Origin: UBA1672 sp964352665
GTDB taxonomy: Bacteria > Pseudomonadota > Alphaproteobacteria > Micavibrionales > Micavibrionaceae
Direction: 5' to 3'
DNA length: 64,000 bases
Assembly: GCA_964352665.1 (NCBI GenBank)
Contig: CAYGSJ010000002.1
Location: forward strand, 62,001 to 126,000
Shown here piece after piece: positions 43,683 through 52,485 of the stretch. Under the pieces are notes generated by a model, which searched no databases, was not told the DNA's origin, and saw only the letters and a program-made list of their open reading frames with translations. The first letter of the stretch is position 1. Each line of letters begins with the position of its first letter. A program made the translations under genes and the position numbers.

Positions 43683-44751
43683 ATTTATCCGCCCTGCTGT
43701 TTTTAAAATTGACCCTGAAACAGCGCATATAGCGACAATAAAGGCGCTCAAAACCGGTGCCGTGCGCACATGCAACCCTGTCCAATCTCCAATACTGGAA
43801 CAGGATCTCTTTAACCTTAAGTTTTTAAATCCGGTTGGGCTGTCCGCGGGCTTCGACAAAAATGCAGAAGTCATAGCCCCTTCCCTAAAGCTAGGCTTTG
43901 GTTTTACCGAGGTAGGAACTGTCACCCCGAAACCTCAAAAGGGCAATCCACGGCCCCGCATCTTTCGTGAACCTTCAAATGACGCCGTCATAAATCGCAT
44001 GGGTTTTCCAAATGGCGGGTTAGAAAACTTTAAACGAAACCTGGAATCCTTCCAGAAATCACCCTCTAAACCGCAAGGTGTCGTCGGGCTTAACATTGGA
44101 ATGAACAAGGATCAAACCGATCCGGTACAGGATTACTGTTTCCTAATTCGCGAACTTGGCCCCATGGCAGACTACCTCACTGTGAATATTTCTTCTCCTA
44201 ATACACCCGGGTTAAGAGATCTGCAGCAAAAAGATGTTCTTCAGGGCTTACTGGATGAGATGCTCCAAACCCGCAAAGAAAGCTGCGGCGAATTTTCTTC
44301 CGGCAATGCCCCTGCACTCTTTATAAAGCTTGCGCCGGACTTGAGCGAAGAACAACAAAATGACATCGCCGATGTCCTGCTTAACAGTGAAATCAATGGT
44401 GTTATCCTGTCCAATACAACGCTTGATCGGCCGGATTACCTCTCATCATCTTTTCGTGATGAAAAAGGCGGGCTAAGCGGTGCGCCGGTACGCGATAAAT
44501 CAACCGCGATCATTCATAACTTCTATAAATTGACCACCGGAAAAATACCAATCATTGGCGTAGGCGGTATTTCCACGGCCGAGCATGCTTATGAGAAAAT
44601 AAAGGCAGGGGCCAGTTTGGTACAGCTCTACACAGGAATGATCTTTGAGGGGCCAGAGATTGCAAACTCAATAAATAAGGGGCTCATTGATCTCCTTCAA
44701 AAAGATGGTTACAATGCAATTTCGCAAGCAATAGGATCTGGACACAAATAA
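43660..44751 (+). CDS. pyrD: dihydroorotate dehydrogenase (quinone, class 2)
   Basis: 363 residues from ATG 43660; ATG 43669 (MNLYKFIRPAVFKIDPETAH) is equally possible. Class 2 features are the N-terminal membrane-binding helix, GLSAGFDKNAEVIAPSLKLG, FGFTEVGTVTPKPQKGNPRP, FREPSNDAVINRMGFPNGG, and NISSPNTPGLRDLQ with the catalytic Ser region. GVGGISTAEHAYEKIKAGA binds FMN. It makes orotate in pyrimidine synthesis. It starts inside the end of pgsA. Confidence 0.95.
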   Translation: MRRMNLYKFIRPAVFKIDPETAHIATIKALKTGAVRTCNPVQSPILEQDLFNLKFLNPVGLSAGFDKNAEVIAPSLKLGFGFTEVGTVTPKPQKGNPRPRIFREPSNDAVINRMGFPNGGLENFKRNLESFQKSPSKPQGVVGLNIGMNKDQTDPVQDYCFLIRELGPMADYLTVNISSPNTPGLRDLQQKDVLQGLLDEMLQTRKESCGEFSSGNAPALFIKLAPDLSEEQQNDIADVLLNSEINGVILSNTTLDRPDYLSSSFRDEKGGLSGAPVRDKSTAIIHNFYKLTTGKIPIIGVGGISTAEHAYEKIKAGASLVQLYTGMIFEGPEIANSINKGLIDLLQKDGYNAISQAIGSGHK

Positions 44752-44767
44752 AGCTGGAACAGCTTTT
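44750..44767 (+). terminator. hairpin after pyrD, weak terminator
   Basis: AAAGCTG-GAA-CAGCTTT (44,750-44,766), starting in the pyrD stop codon and followed by only one more T. It may terminate poorly or cover the start of the next gene. Confidence 0.45.
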
Positions 44768-44781
44768 GCATGGTGAAACCC

Positions 44782-45729
44782 ATGAATAAAAATGACCTAC
44801 AGAGTAAGGCTATTTATGTGGAAGATGTCGTACCATCTTTCCTCGAACCTGGACATATTATTAGCCAAAACCAACTCAATACACAGCAAGAAACCAATAT
44901 TATTGATCTTCTTGATCATGATTTTATGCGCCCGCAAGAGCAGGAAAACACAAGCGCAATCAATGACTTCGTTATAAGAGAGAGCCTGCATCAAGCATTG
45001 GAAAGACAGCATATAGACCTGTTCATGCAGCCCATTGTCACCATTCCCCAGCGCCATACCACCTTTTATGAACTTTTTGGCCGGCTACGTGTTAATCCTG
45101 GGCAATATTTACCTGCCCAAGACTATCTGAAAGTAGCCAACGAGGAACATATTGTTAACCGTCTGGATACTTTATTTCTTAACAATTGTTTTAATGTGCT
45201 CAGAAAACAATACGGAAAGCATCCGGAACCATTGTGCTATTTCCTCAATATTCGCCCCTATACACTTCGTGATCGGAATTTTATGGGCACACTACTTCGG
45301 CTATTTGAAAGAAATCCGAGTATTACCCCCATGATCATACTTGAAATGCGCTATCATGATTTTCTTACCCTATCTCCGGGGGAAAATAAAATTCTCGCAG
45401 GGCTTGCTCAACTGGGTTGCCGGTTTTCCGTAGACCACACTGACGGAATTCCGACAGACATAAAATTCCTGCGCGATCGCAACATCCAGTACGTCAAAGT
45501 AGATGCCCGCATTATATTGCGTAATGGTAAAACTGAATCCGGTTTCTCGGACGTCCTTACTAAAAAACGCAATCTGGATGTCAACGGCATCACCATGATT
45601 GTCGAAAAAATCGAGAAGGAATCCGAATTATTGGAAATTCTTGATTTTGATATACGCTACGGACAGGGGTTTTTGTTCGGCCGTCCTGATTTTCAGGGTG
45701 TTTACACAAATTATAGCCATACAGGATAA
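44782..45729 (+). CDS. degenerate EAL-domain protein (probably catalytically inactive)
   Basis: 315 residues from ATG 44782 (GGTGA upstream); ATG 44770 is possible. A polar N-terminus of about 75 residues is followed by an EAL fold: LHQALERQHIDLFMQPIVTI, then TTFYELFGRL where E-A-L should be. Later, CRFSVDHTDG replaces D-D-F-G-x-G, and IRYGQGFLFGRP closes it. The first Glu is kept, but the D-D metal pair becomes V-D and the loop-6 E-G-V-E becomes V-E-K-I-E. Such proteins usually bind rather than cleave cyclic-di-GMP, or bind nothing. TipF of Caulobacter is a flagellar example, but it has a membrane helix and this one does not. Confidence 0.75.
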   Translation: MNKNDLQSKAIYVEDVVPSFLEPGHIISQNQLNTQQETNIIDLLDHDFMRPQEQENTSAINDFVIRESLHQALERQHIDLFMQPIVTIPQRHTTFYELFGRLRVNPGQYLPAQDYLKVANEEHIVNRLDTLFLNNCFNVLRKQYGKHPEPLCYFLNIRPYTLRDRNFMGTLLRLFERNPSITPMIILEMRYHDFLTLSPGENKILAGLAQLGCRFSVDHTDGIPTDIKFLRDRNIQYVKVDARIILRNGKTESGFSDVLTKKRNLDVNGITMIVEKIEKESELLEILDFDIRYGQGFLFGRPDFQGVYTNYSHTG

Positions 45730-45804
45730 TCCATAAATTCTTCATAGACATTACCTATCCCACTGTTAAAATGCCGCAGAATCAAAAGAAAAGGATCTAA
45801 CCCC

Positions 45805-47694
45805 ATGCGACCAATGCTCAAACTCTCTCTTGCCCTATTGGTAACAATTATGCTTTGGGGCCACACGACGTCGCAAGCGGCAGAACAAGAAACAAAGACA
45901 GGCACCTCTACCGGTCCGATGCACGCCATTGCTCTACACGGAACCCCCAAATATCCCGCAGATTTTAAAAACGTAGAATACGTGAACCCTAATGCCCCCA
46001 AAGGCGGCACTATCAAACAACACGCCATAGGAACCTTTGACTCTCTTAATCCTTTTATCGTGAAAGGAAGCCCCGCCGCCGGCATGAACTATCTACGCAG
46101 CGGTCTTGTTTATGAAAGCCTGATGCAAAATGCATGGGACGAACCCTTTACACTCTATGGCGTAATTGCCGAGACAATTGAAATTGCGGCCGATAAATCA
46201 TGGGTCAGATTTAAAATCCGTGACGAGGCGAAATGGCATGATGGCGTTCCTATAACAGCCCATGATGTAATTTGGACATTTGAAACCCTAACACAAAAAG
46301 GACAGCCATTTTTCAAAGCCTATTGGCAGGATGTTGAAACAATAACGGCCGATGATGATAAAACTGTCACCTTTACATTCTCGGTTGAAGGGAATGCAGA
46401 ATTACCACTGATCATCGCGGAAATGAGTATATTGCCAAAGCATCACTGGACAAAAGACGGGATGGATTTTGAGGCAACAAGTCTGGACCCCCCACTTGGA
46501 AGTGGTCCCTATAAAATTGGCAAAGTCGTACCAGGCAGGTCCATTGAATTTGTTCGCAATCCGGAATGGTGGGGCAAAGACCTTCCATTCTTCCAGGGCA
46601 TGAATAACTTCGATCACATCGTCTATGACTATTACCGCGATAATAACGTCGCGCACGAAGCCTTCTTATCTCATGACTATGATGTCAAGATAGAGGAAAT
46701 GGCAAAAACGTGGCATGAAAGCTATAAGATTCCTGCGGATAAACAGAGCAAACTGAACAAACAAGAAATTGAAAACAGCCGTCCGGCAGGTATGCAGGCC
46801 TTCGTTTACAATATCCGTCGTCCGCTTTTCAAAGAAAAAGCCGTTCGCGAGGCATTGGCTTATGCTTTTGATTTCGAGTGGTCAAACAAGCAGTTTGCCT
46901 ATGGCACGTACAAAAGAACAAACAGCTATTTTGAAAACTCGGATCTAGCCTCGCAAGGGCTACCTACCGAAGACGAACTCATTATCCTTGAACCTTTGCG
47001 CGGCAAAATTCCTGATGAGGTCTTTACAAAAACATATCAGGCCCCCGTAACCGACGGCACAGGAAATATACGCAGCAATTTACGCACAGCAATTCAAATT
47101 CTGGAAGGCGCCGGATACGCAACTCTTGATGAAAACGGCATTCGTTTTAAAACACTGGAGGACGGCACAAAACAAAGCCTCAAATTCGAAATTTTGTATT
47201 ACTCCGCATCATTTGAAAGATGGGTCCTGCCCTTCATTCAAAATCTTAAGCGTCTAGGCGTAGAAGCAAATTTCCGTGTAGTAGACAGCGCCCAATTCCA
47301 ACGCCGTGTCGATACATTTGATTTTGACATGATTATCGGAAGTTTCGGCCAGTCAGGCTCCCCTGGAAATGAACAGAGAGAGTTCTGGGGCTCTGACCGT
47401 GCTACAATGAATGGATCTCGGAACTATATAGGTATTCAGGATCCGGTTATAGATAGTTTGGTTGATGGCATAATACACGCTACATCCCGTGAAGACCTTA
47501 TTACCAAAACACATGCCATGGACCGCATTCTGCTATGGAACCACTACGTAATTCCTATGTGGCACTACCCGAAATGGCGTATTGCCTACTGGAATAATAT
47601 CGAGCGCCCTGAAAAGCTATCCGGCATTAGTCCTCTCATCACACAAACGTGGTGGGCCAGTCAAAACAGCACTGAAGCAGAAGAAACACCATGA
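45805..47694 (+). CDS. yejA: peptide ABC transporter substrate-binding protein, YejA-like
   Basis: 629 residues, signal peptide (LKLSLALLVTIMLWG, cleavage near SQAAE). MHAIALHGTPKYPADFKNVE and YVNPNAPKGGTIKQHAIGTF, then DSLNPFIVKG are typical of YejA/SBP5 proteins. ADKSWVRFKIRDEAKWHDGV is the SBP5 signature, and NYIGIQDPVIDSLVDGII is near the end. It delivers oligopeptides to a YejBEF transporter; yejB and yejE are at 50,103-52,244, separated by four other genes. It overlaps kdsB by 4 bp. Confidence 0.92.
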   Translation: MRPMLKLSLALLVTIMLWGHTTSQAAEQETKTGTSTGPMHAIALHGTPKYPADFKNVEYVNPNAPKGGTIKQHAIGTFDSLNPFIVKGSPAAGMNYLRSGLVYESLMQNAWDEPFTLYGVIAETIEIAADKSWVRFKIRDEAKWHDGVPITAHDVIWTFETLTQKGQPFFKAYWQDVETITADDDKTVTFTFSVEGNAELPLIIAEMSILPKHHWTKDGMDFEATSLDPPLGSGPYKIGKVVPGRSIEFVRNPEWWGKDLPFFQGMNNFDHIVYDYYRDNNVAHEAFLSHDYDVKIEEMAKTWHESYKIPADKQSKLNKQEIENSRPAGMQAFVYNIRRPLFKEKAVREALAYAFDFEWSNKQFAYGTYKRTNSYFENSDLASQGLPTEDELIILEPLRGKIPDEVFTKTYQAPVTDGTGNIRSNLRTAIQILEGAGYATLDENGIRFKTLEDGTKQSLKFEILYYSASFERWVLPFIQNLKRLGVEANFRVVDSAQFQRRVDTFDFDMIIGSFGQSGSPGNEQREFWGSDRATMNGSRNYIGIQDPVIDSLVDGIIHATSREDLITKTHAMDRILLWNHYVIPMWHYPKWRIAYWNNIERPEKLSGISPLITQTWWASQNSTEAEETP

Positions 47695-48503
47695 AACTAG
47701 CCATTGCCATACCTGCTCGTTACGGCTCCACTCGATTTCCCGGCAAACCTCTGGCCATGATTAACGGAAAATCCATGCTGCAACGGGTTGTAGAAATTGC
47801 ACAGAAAGCGGCGGAAGACTACGACAATGTAACAATTTTTGTAACCACTGAAGATAAGCGCATTATTGCACACGCAGAAGAGCTTGGCGTCTCTTGCCTG
47901 ACTACGCCACCAAGCTGCCCTACAGGGTCGGATCGCGTGTTATCTGCTATCCGCCAACTTCAGGAATGGCCCGATTTTGTTATCAATCTTCAGGGCGACA
48001 CGCCCTTTACACCGCCATCGGTCATTACCAAAATATTTGATGCCTATAAAGAAAACCCGCGTGCCGAAGTGATTACACCAATTCACAGGCTAAGCTGGAA
48101 CGATCTAGACAGACTTAAAGACAGCAAAAAAGATACCCCTTTCAGCGGCACAACCGTTGTTGTTAATAACAAGGGCCGCGCCATGTGGTTTTCAAAAAAT
48201 ATTATTCCAGCCATCAGAAAAGAGCAGGATTTAAGAGAGCAAAACAATTTCTCTCCGATATATCAGCATATTGGGCTCTACGGTTTCCGCAGTGATATTC
48301 TTGAAAATTTCTGTAGCCTGCAACAAGGCGTCTATGAAGAAGTTGAAGGATTAGAGCAACTCCGTATGCTGGAAAACGGAATACGGGTCGACACAGTTAA
48401 AATCGAAATTGAAGACGGGCAAATCCAGTCCGGCATAGACAGCCCCGAGGATCTAGCACGTGCAGAAAGCCATATCCTTACATATGGTGAGCCCTTGGCA
48501 TGA
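47691..48503 (+). CDS. kdsB: 3-deoxy-manno-octulosonate cytidylyltransferase (CMP-KDO synthetase)
   Basis: 270 residues. AIPARYGSTRFPGKPLAMIN is the nucleotide-binding loop. CPTGSDRVLSAI, VINLQGDTPF (metal-binding Asp) and YQHIGLYGFRSDILENF are family motifs. It activates KDO for lipid A core synthesis. A related nine-carbon sugar cytidylyltransferase is less likely. It overlaps both neighbours by 4 bp. Confidence 0.88.
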   Translation: MKLAIAIPARYGSTRFPGKPLAMINGKSMLQRVVEIAQKAAEDYDNVTIFVTTEDKRIIAHAEELGVSCLTTPPSCPTGSDRVLSAIRQLQEWPDFVINLQGDTPFTPPSVITKIFDAYKENPRAEVITPIHRLSWNDLDRLKDSKKDTPFSGTTVVVNNKGRAMWFSKNIIPAIRKEQDLREQNNFSPIYQHIGLYGFRSDILENFCSLQQGVYEEVEGLEQLRMLENGIRVDTVKIEIEDGQIQSGIDSPEDLARAESHILTYGEPLA

Positions 48504-49156
48504 CAACACTTATTATTGCAAGGCATGGAAACACATTCGGCCCGGAAGACACCCCCACCCGTGTCGGCGCCAAAACAGATTTGGCTCTGGTTGAAAAAGG
48601 CAGGGCACAGGCCAAGGCTTTAGGACTTCATCTTAAATCGAATAACCTCCTTCCTGATGCTGTGTACTGCTCCACCTTACAACGCACAAAAGAGACTGCG
48701 GCATTGGCCCTTGAAACGTGCGGCATTAAAACCCACATATATGCCCTTGATATATTTAATGAAATTGATTATGGACCTGATGAAAACCAGCCAGAAGACA
48801 AAGTGATTGAAAGAGTGGGTAAAAAAGCGCTGGAATTATGGGATAAAGAAGCAGTTGCACCCGATGGCTGGCACGTGAACCCAGACGAAATCATAAGAAA
48901 TTGGCTTGAATTCTCGCGCCAAATCTCCCAAACCCATGACACGATGACAAATAACGTCATGGACATATCAGAAGTAATACTGGTTGTAACATCAAATGGA
49001 ATTGCCCGTTTTGCTCCCCATATCACAAAAAACTTCGATTCTTTTGCTCAAAATTACCCTATAAAACTCGCCACCGGCGCCTTCGGGATTCTTGAAGAAA
49101 AACAAGGGAAATGGAGCGTTAGAGAGTGGAATACAAGACCAGAAATAAAGACATAA
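48500..49156 (+). CDS. histidine phosphatase superfamily protein with altered second histidine
   Basis: 218 residues. The N-terminal RHGNT motif (IIARHGNTFGPEDTP) and YCSTLQRTKETAALALE are typical of phosphoglycerate-mutase-like phosphatases; EIDYGPDE supplies the acidic residue. The second catalytic His, usually T-H-G-G, is replaced by Asn in VTSNGIARFA. It overlaps kdsB by 4 bp, so it may act in the same sugar pathway. Whether it retains activity is unclear. Confidence 0.8.
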   Translation: MTTLIIARHGNTFGPEDTPTRVGAKTDLALVEKGRAQAKALGLHLKSNNLLPDAVYCSTLQRTKETAALALETCGIKTHIYALDIFNEIDYGPDENQPEDKVIERVGKKALELWDKEAVAPDGWHVNPDEIIRNWLEFSRQISQTHDTMTNNVMDISEVILVVTSNGIARFAPHITKNFDSFAQNYPIKLATGAFGILEEKQGKWSVREWNTRPEIKT

Positions 49157-49187
49157 TACACGCCTTAAAATCACCTTATTAAAAAGT

Positions 49188-49217
49188 TTGCATTGAAACC
49201 ACCAAAAGCGGTACTAT
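49188..49217 (+). promoter_or_regulatory. possible sigma-70 promoter of the TPR gene
   Basis: TTGCAT (49,188-49,193) and TACTAT (49,212-49,217) with an 18-bp spacer, about 70 bp before the TPR gene. An AATAAT-rich stretch follows. Confidence 0.4.
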
Positions 49218-49288
49218 CCTCCTTGTGTGTTAAGTATAAAAACAAATAATAATAATAAATAATAACAGTATAACTTGGGGGCTGTTAT

Positions 49289-50032
49289 ATGTTACCTGAT
49301 GAAGTATACGCGAGTAGTGGGGATTCTCGAAAATTCAAATATTCGCATCCTTTAAATCATGTTCCTGTCGATGACGGCTCTATTCGGGCGCGGCTTGCCT
49401 ATGATTTAATGACATTCATGAGGCGCTCCGACTGCTCCTATTTCATCAATCCACATACCGGCATGAATTACGACCCGGAGCAAAGTGATGATGAAGTAGA
49501 CATCATGATTGTTGACGGCTTTTACAAAGAGGCGGAGCATCTTGTTAGGCAAAGGCTAAAACGAGACCCGAATTGTGAGAAAAGCCAGTTTCAAAAAGCC
49601 TTTATCCAGAATCTTAAGGAAGAGTACGCAAAACTTCTCGCACGCGAGAATGAAAAGCTGAAGAGCGACCCTAAAAACGTTAATGCCCTGCTCAACAAAG
49701 GATTTGCTCTGGCAAACCTCAACAGGGAGAGAGAAGCGCTCGACATCGCCAATCTGGCCCTGAAAATCGATCCTGAAAACCTTAATGTTCTAACCAATAA
49801 GGCCTATATCGCCAAGCTGCTCGGTCTGGACGATCTGCATCAGCAAACACTGGCCTACGCCTATAATGTTCGGGCAAAACAACGTATGGCCTTGCTGGAA
49901 GAACAGGAGTCCATGCTTTTGAAAGACTTTGAAACCCTTCTGGTAGAGCCTTCGATTGATATTGTTTCTCCCTCTGCCTTTGAGGAGTTCAATACACGCA
50001 GCGGCGCTTCAAAATCACAAATGGTTCATTAA
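49289..50032 (+). CDS. TPR-containing protein
   Basis: 247 residues, ribosome site GGGGG. No signal peptide. Two TPR-like repeats lie near residues 95-190: NVNALLNKGFALANLNRERE and LNVLTNKAYIAKLLGLDDLH. The N-terminal 90 residues match nothing I know. TPRs mediate protein binding; the partner is unknown. It has its own likely promoter and sits before yejB. Confidence 0.75.
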   Translation: MLPDEVYASSGDSRKFKYSHPLNHVPVDDGSIRARLAYDLMTFMRRSDCSYFINPHTGMNYDPEQSDDEVDIMIVDGFYKEAEHLVRQRLKRDPNCEKSQFQKAFIQNLKEEYAKLLARENEKLKSDPKNVNALLNKGFALANLNREREALDIANLALKIDPENLNVLTNKAYIAKLLGLDDLHQQTLAYAYNVRAKQRMALLEEQESMLLKDFETLLVEPSIDIVSPSAFEEFNTRSGASKSQMVH

Positions 50033-50102
50033 ACAGAGTAAAAATATTATTTCTGTCTGATTGAGCATAGACTTGCAGCTCCTTGAGCAATATCATAAAA
50101 AA

Positions 50103-51206
50103 ATGTCAACTTACGTTCTAAAACGGCTGCTTCTTATGATACCGACATTACTCGGTATCATGCTTGTAAGCTTTATCATTATCCAGTTTGTCCCGGGTGG
50201 CCCCGTCGAAAAAATGATTGCCGAATTACAAGGGCACGGCACTTCCGCAACCTCTCGCTTTACTGGGGGCGGCGGTGATTTGGGGACATCCTCTATGGGC
50301 GGAAAAGCTGTTGGACAAGAAAGCACATATAAAGGCGCACAAGGACTTGATCCTGAGTTCATCAAGGAACTCGAGGCCATGTACGGCTTTGATAAACCCG
50401 CACATATTCGTTTTTTTAAAATGATAAAAGACTATCTCTCTTTCAATCTGGGAGAAAGTTACTACCGCGATGTTGGTGTTCTTGAGCTGGTACTTGAAAA
50501 AATGCCGGTCTCTATTTCTCTTGGACTGTGGTCAACACTGATCATCTACTTAATCTCGATACCACTTGGAATTAAAAAGGCTGTAAGAGATGGAAGCCAC
50601 TTCGATATATGGACCAGCGCAGCCGTATTTATAGGCTATGCAATCCCCTCTTTCATGTTTGCCATCCTTCTAATCGTACTTTTTGCCGGAGGGCGATACT
50701 GGGACTTCTTCCCCTTACGGGGATTGGCATCTGATGGCTGGGAAAGCATGACAACATTCCAGCAAATCATGGATTATGCATGGCACATGGTTCTTCCCAC
50801 CGCAGCAATGGTCATCAGCGGGTTCGCCTCCTTGACCATGCTCACCAAGAATTCTTTTCTGGACGAGATCGGGAAACAATATGTTTTGACCGCAAGAGCA
50901 AAAGGCCTGTCGGAAAATCAGGTGCTTTATGGCCATGTGTTTCGCAATGCGATGCTGATTGTGATTGCAGGATTTCCTGCTGCCTTCGTCGCAATCTTCT
51001 TTACATCTTCTCTCCTTATAGAAGTTATTTTCTCCCTCGACGGGATGGGGCTTCTTGGCTATGAAAGCATTATAAACCGTGACTATCCGGTTGTTCTTGG
51101 CACATTGTATATTTTCTCGCTGATGAGCTTAATCATGCATCTTATCCGTGATCTGGTCTATGTTGTAATTGACCCGCGCATCGATTTTGAAAGCCGGAGC
51201 GGATAA
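50103..51206 (+). CDS. yejB: peptide ABC transporter permease, YejB-like
   Basis: 367 residues from ATG 50103 (MSTYVLKRLLLMIPTLLGIM), the family N-terminus; an upstream TTG start is unlikely. About six membrane helices. A Gly/Ser-rich periplasmic insert (about residues 45-80) is typical of YejB. The EAA loop has DEIGKQYVLTARAKGLSENQ. With YejE it forms the inner-membrane channel for peptides bound by YejA. It ends exactly where yejE begins. Confidence 0.93.
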   Translation: MSTYVLKRLLLMIPTLLGIMLVSFIIIQFVPGGPVEKMIAELQGHGTSATSRFTGGGGDLGTSSMGGKAVGQESTYKGAQGLDPEFIKELEAMYGFDKPAHIRFFKMIKDYLSFNLGESYYRDVGVLELVLEKMPVSISLGLWSTLIIYLISIPLGIKKAVRDGSHFDIWTSAAVFIGYAIPSFMFAILLIVLFAGGRYWDFFPLRGLASDGWESMTTFQQIMDYAWHMVLPTAAMVISGFASLTMLTKNSFLDEIGKQYVLTARAKGLSENQVLYGHVFRNAMLIVIAGFPAAFVAIFFTSSLLIEVIFSLDGMGLLGYESIINRDYPVVLGTLYIFSLMSLIMHLIRDLVYVVIDPRIDFESRSG

Positions 51207-52244
51207 ATGACCCTTACACCCATAACAAAACGCCGCCTGTCCCAATTCCGTGCAAATAAGCGTGGTTTCTGGAGCTTGTGGTTTTTCCTGACACTTCTAT
51301 GTATTGCCTGTGGGGCAGAGCTGATCGCAAATGACAAACCGATCCTTATCCAGCATAAGGGAGATTTTTACATTCCCGTTTTTGTGAACTACCCCGAAAC
51401 AGACTTTGGTGGAGATTTCCAAACCGAAGCCGATTACCGTGATCAATTCGTAAAAGATCTTATAACGGGCGAAAATGGCAAAGATGGCTGGATGATTTGG
51501 CCCCCAATTCCCTTTTATTACGACACAATCAATTACGGGCTGAGCAAACCTGCCCCCACACCACCGGACACAACAAACTGGCTCGGCACGGATGATCAGG
51601 GCCGCGATGTTACCGCGCGCGTGATCTATGGATTTCGTATATCCGTTCTCTTTGGTTTAATTCTGACGCTAATAAGTTCGATCATTGGCATTGCCGCAGG
51701 CGCAATACAGGGCTATTACGGGGGAAGAACAGATTTAATCATGCAGCGCTCTATCGAGGTCTGGGCCAGCCTGCCTGTTCTTTACATCCTGATTATCTTT
51801 TCTGCCATGTTTACCCCGGGTTTCTGGAACCTCCTGATCATCCTACTGTTGTTTTCATGGGTTAGTCTTGTCGATCTGGTACGCGCCGAATTCCTTAGAG
51901 CCCGTAATTTCGACTATGTACGCGCCGCATCTGCACTTGGCATTTCAAACCCTATTATAATGTGGCGCCATGTCTTGCCAAATGCCATGGTCGCAACGAT
52001 CACATTCATGCCTTTTATTCTGACATCTTCTATAACCTCACTCACAGCCCTTGACTTTCTTGGTCTTGGCATGCCCCCGGGCAGCCCATCTCTGGGAGAA
52101 TTACTGGCGCAGGGGAAAAACAATCTACAGGCCCCATGGCTCGGAATATGTGCTTTCCTTTCGCTTGCTGTCATGCTGACATTGCTTACATTTATCGGCG
52201 AAGCCGTGCGTGATGCCTTCGATCCGCGCAAAACCGTTCTTTAA
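51207..52244 (+). CDS. yejE: peptide ABC transporter permease, YejE-like
   Basis: 345 residues. The N-terminus FRANKRGFWSLWFFLTLLCI is a membrane helix; the periplasmic part has FYIPVFVNYPETDFGGDFQT, typical of YejE. After LGTDDQGRDVTARVIYGFRI come five helices and the EAA loop RARNFDYVRAASALGISNPI. No yejF ATPase gene follows in the window, so the ATPase must be encoded elsewhere. Confidence 0.93.
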   Translation: MTLTPITKRRLSQFRANKRGFWSLWFFLTLLCIACGAELIANDKPILIQHKGDFYIPVFVNYPETDFGGDFQTEADYRDQFVKDLITGENGKDGWMIWPPIPFYYDTINYGLSKPAPTPPDTTNWLGTDDQGRDVTARVIYGFRISVLFGLILTLISSIIGIAAGAIQGYYGGRTDLIMQRSIEVWASLPVLYILIIFSAMFTPGFWNLLIILLLFSWVSLVDLVRAEFLRARNFDYVRAASALGISNPIIMWRHVLPNAMVATITFMPFILTSSITSLTALDFLGLGMPPGSPSLGELLAQGKNNLQAPWLGICAFLSLAVMLTLLTFIGEAVRDAFDPRKTVL

Positions 52245-52485
52245 ATCTTGACAGAATATAAGAAAATATGGTCTTAATGGGCCCATGATAAATTATGTAA
52301 CACATTTTTCCAGACGACGACGCGGATAGAGCCACGCTCTGTGCCGAACGTTTGTGTTGCCTACTCATAATTATTCCCCAAGGCCATTTCCGTTTTTTGC
52401 ATTTAAGAGCGTTCTCTTAAAATATCCAATTGCTTAGGCAATGTTTTTGAGGCATTTTACGTTTGAACATAGTGAAGATGAAGCC
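52245..52485. other. leader region of the arginine operon
   Basis: A TTGACA lies at 52,248-52,253 but has no convincing -10 at 17 bp. A perfect hairpin TTTAAGAG-CGTT-CTCTTAAA is at 52,402-52,421, and AGAGC/GCTCT arms near 52,330. The long structured leader could regulate the arginine genes, but I see no named riboswitch or clear ARG box. Confidence 0.4.
52402..52421. repeat. perfect hairpin upstream of the arginine operon
   Basis: TTTAAGAG (52,402-52,409), loop CGTT, CTCTTAAA (52,414-52,421). No T run follows, so a regulatory structure is more likely than a terminator. Confidence 0.5.

Noticed and set aside
49240..49270. AATAAT repeat as a CRISPR or microsatellite system
   Set aside because: Short, simple AT-rich run without spacers; ordinary intergenic sequence.
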